NCBI GenBank assembly: GCA_021648725.1
Contig: JAKISF010000019.1
Location: forward strand, 1 to 63,566
Length of the DNA: 63,566 nt
Reading direction: 5' to 3'
Source: Bacteroidales bacterium
Lineage (GTDB): Bacteria > Bacteroidota > Bacteroidia > Bacteroidales > JAADGE01
The notes below the pieces were generated by a model. The model ran no database searches. It saw nothing but the letters and a program-made list of their open reading frames with translations, and had not been told where the DNA came from. Positions 62,855 to 63,566 of this stretch are shown piece after piece (the first letter of the stretch is position 1; the number at the start of each line of letters is the position of its first letter). The position numbers were made by a program, and so were the translations under genes.

Positions 62855-63566
62855 CTATGTAATTTTTAAATCAATTTTCGAAATTATTTCTGAATAATTA
62901 TCTTGGTTAATATCAATAATCAAAGCATCGGTAATACCGAAACGTCTTAATATATCATACACTAAATTTTCGCGAACAACCCAAATCATGGTATAAGAAT
63001 CATTTTCACATAGTTGTTCAATAGACTCTGACCAACCTTTTCCTTTTAATTCAAACGGTCCTATTTCATCAATTAATATATATTCGGCATTATTAAGGTT
63101 TTCAGGTTTAAGTATTTTTTTTCCGAACTCTAAGCCTTCTTCATTAAAATAGAAGCGTCCGATTCTTTTTTGCTCGTTGTTGCCGGTTGCTTTACACAAT
63201 AATTTACTTTCTTTTGTATTTATATCAGTTATGTGAAATTCTGCCCTTTCGTTATTCTTAAAAGTACCTTTTGCGAGAAACCCCGAAACTTTTTTATCTT
63301 TTTGTTTTAACAGATCCATAAAATTCTCGGCATAAGTGCTTTTACCGCCTTGCCTGATTCCTTCAATTATAATTACTTTGCGTTTTTTATTACGATTTTT
63401 AAATTCTTCAAGAATATATTCGGCATCTAAAATATTTTTAACAAGTGCCTGAATCGGATTTTTTAATATTTTTTTGGGACTTGAAGCATGTTTCATTAGA
63501 TACGGTAAAACAGAAAATGCCAACCCGAGTGCAGTATAAAATTGCCAAAATCCTTTTCTGTACAGC
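62855..63566 (-). CDS. THEP1-like nucleotide-binding protein, N-terminus cut by the window edge
   Basis: A P-loop VIIIEGIRQGGKSTYAENFM near residue 50 of the TTG-started form, and ILIDEIGPFELKGKGW as Walker B with a DExG acid, fit the nucleoside-triphosphatase THEP1 family or a close relative. A possible start is TTG at 63523 (222 aa), but the same frame stays open to the window end and upstream codons read like a membrane segment (GFWQFYTALGLAFSVLPYLM). The gene is therefore probably longer, with a membrane region fused in front of the ATPase. The true start and upstream domain cannot be seen. The 88-nt gap to the SPOR-domain gene holds no strong hairpin. Confidence 0.7.
   Translation of the reverse strand, partial: LYRKGFWQFYTALGLAFSVLPYLMKHASSPKKILKNPIQALVKNILDAEYILEEFKNRNKKRKVIIIEGIRQGGKSTYAENFMDLLKQKDKKVSGFLAKGTFKNNERAEFHITDINTKESKLLCKATGNNEQKRIGRFYFNEEGLEFGKKILKPENLNNAEYILIDEIGPFELKGKGWSESIEQLCENDSYTMIWVVRENLVYDILRRFGITDALIIDINQDNYSEIISKIDLKIT

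Overview
The window is AT-rich DNA from a member of the Bacteroidota, most likely a free-living, Rnf-bearing relative of the Bacteroidales. The evidence is two pairs of a gliding/CHU-type C-terminal sorting protein with a PorP/SprF protein (type IX secretion, T9SS), a type A T9SS sorting tail, a SusC-like carboxypeptidase-regulatory domain, a GWxTD protein, and promoters of the Bacteroidota type (TTG, then about 18-21 bases, then TAnnTTTG). Shine-Dalgarno sequences are weak or absent and TTG starts are frequent. No rRNA, tRNA, insertion sequence, CRISPR array or prophage was seen.

Layout. 0-11.4 kb holds mainly housekeeping genes: pdxJ, a CBS protein, a GT39-type glycosyltransferase, a YjjX-type NTPase, a nitroreductase, a TauE/SafE-like permease, an RluA-type pseudouridine synthase, mutS and a saccharopine-dehydrogenase-like gene. 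11.4-18 kb holds a VWA protein fused to a SusC-like N-terminus and a large BNR-propeller T9SS cargo protein. 18.3-23.7 kb is a minus-strand block: lipoprotein, ECF sigma factor, trans-envelope anti-sigma-like protein, PKD/CHU-C protein and PorP/SprF. 23.8-35.9 kb carries a SpoIIE-type phosphatase, pgeF, an unrecognised three-gene coiled-coil/membrane cassette, a cation:proton antiporter, a second VWA protein, DUF4340, YicC, a GWxTD lipoprotein and a stand-alone MnmC-type methyltransferase. 36-43 kb carries a membrane-bound HdrD-like iron-sulfur protein, a propeller-sensor adenylyl cyclase and an EamA transporter. 43-51.4 kb is a second T9SS surface block: CHU-C protein, PorP/SprF, two paralogous surface-fibre proteins (one with four 74-residue repeats, one ending in an S74-like chaperone domain) and an OmpA/TPR/PD40 protein. 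51.5-58.2 kb is a complete Rnf operon (rseC-rnfB-rnfC-rnfD-rnfG-rnfE-rnfA on the minus strand). 58.5-63.6 kb holds a DUF6485 protein, a thioredoxin-fold lipoprotein without catalytic cysteines, queE, a TPR/PD40/SPOR envelope protein and a THEP1-like NTPase cut by the window edge.

The most unusual feature lies inside the Rnf operon. An Avd/S23-type four-helix-bundle gene sits between rnfC and rnfD, and arrays of a degenerate 11-bp unit (RTRGTYAAARG on the coding strand) follow rnfC, this gene and rnfD. Two of the arrays supply the stop codon of the gene before them, and two end in an inverted arm, so they could fold into long hairpins. This looks like a repeat-plus-helper-protein mobile unit, comparable in logic to REP/RAYT, with one gene-bearing copy and one gene-less copy side by side.
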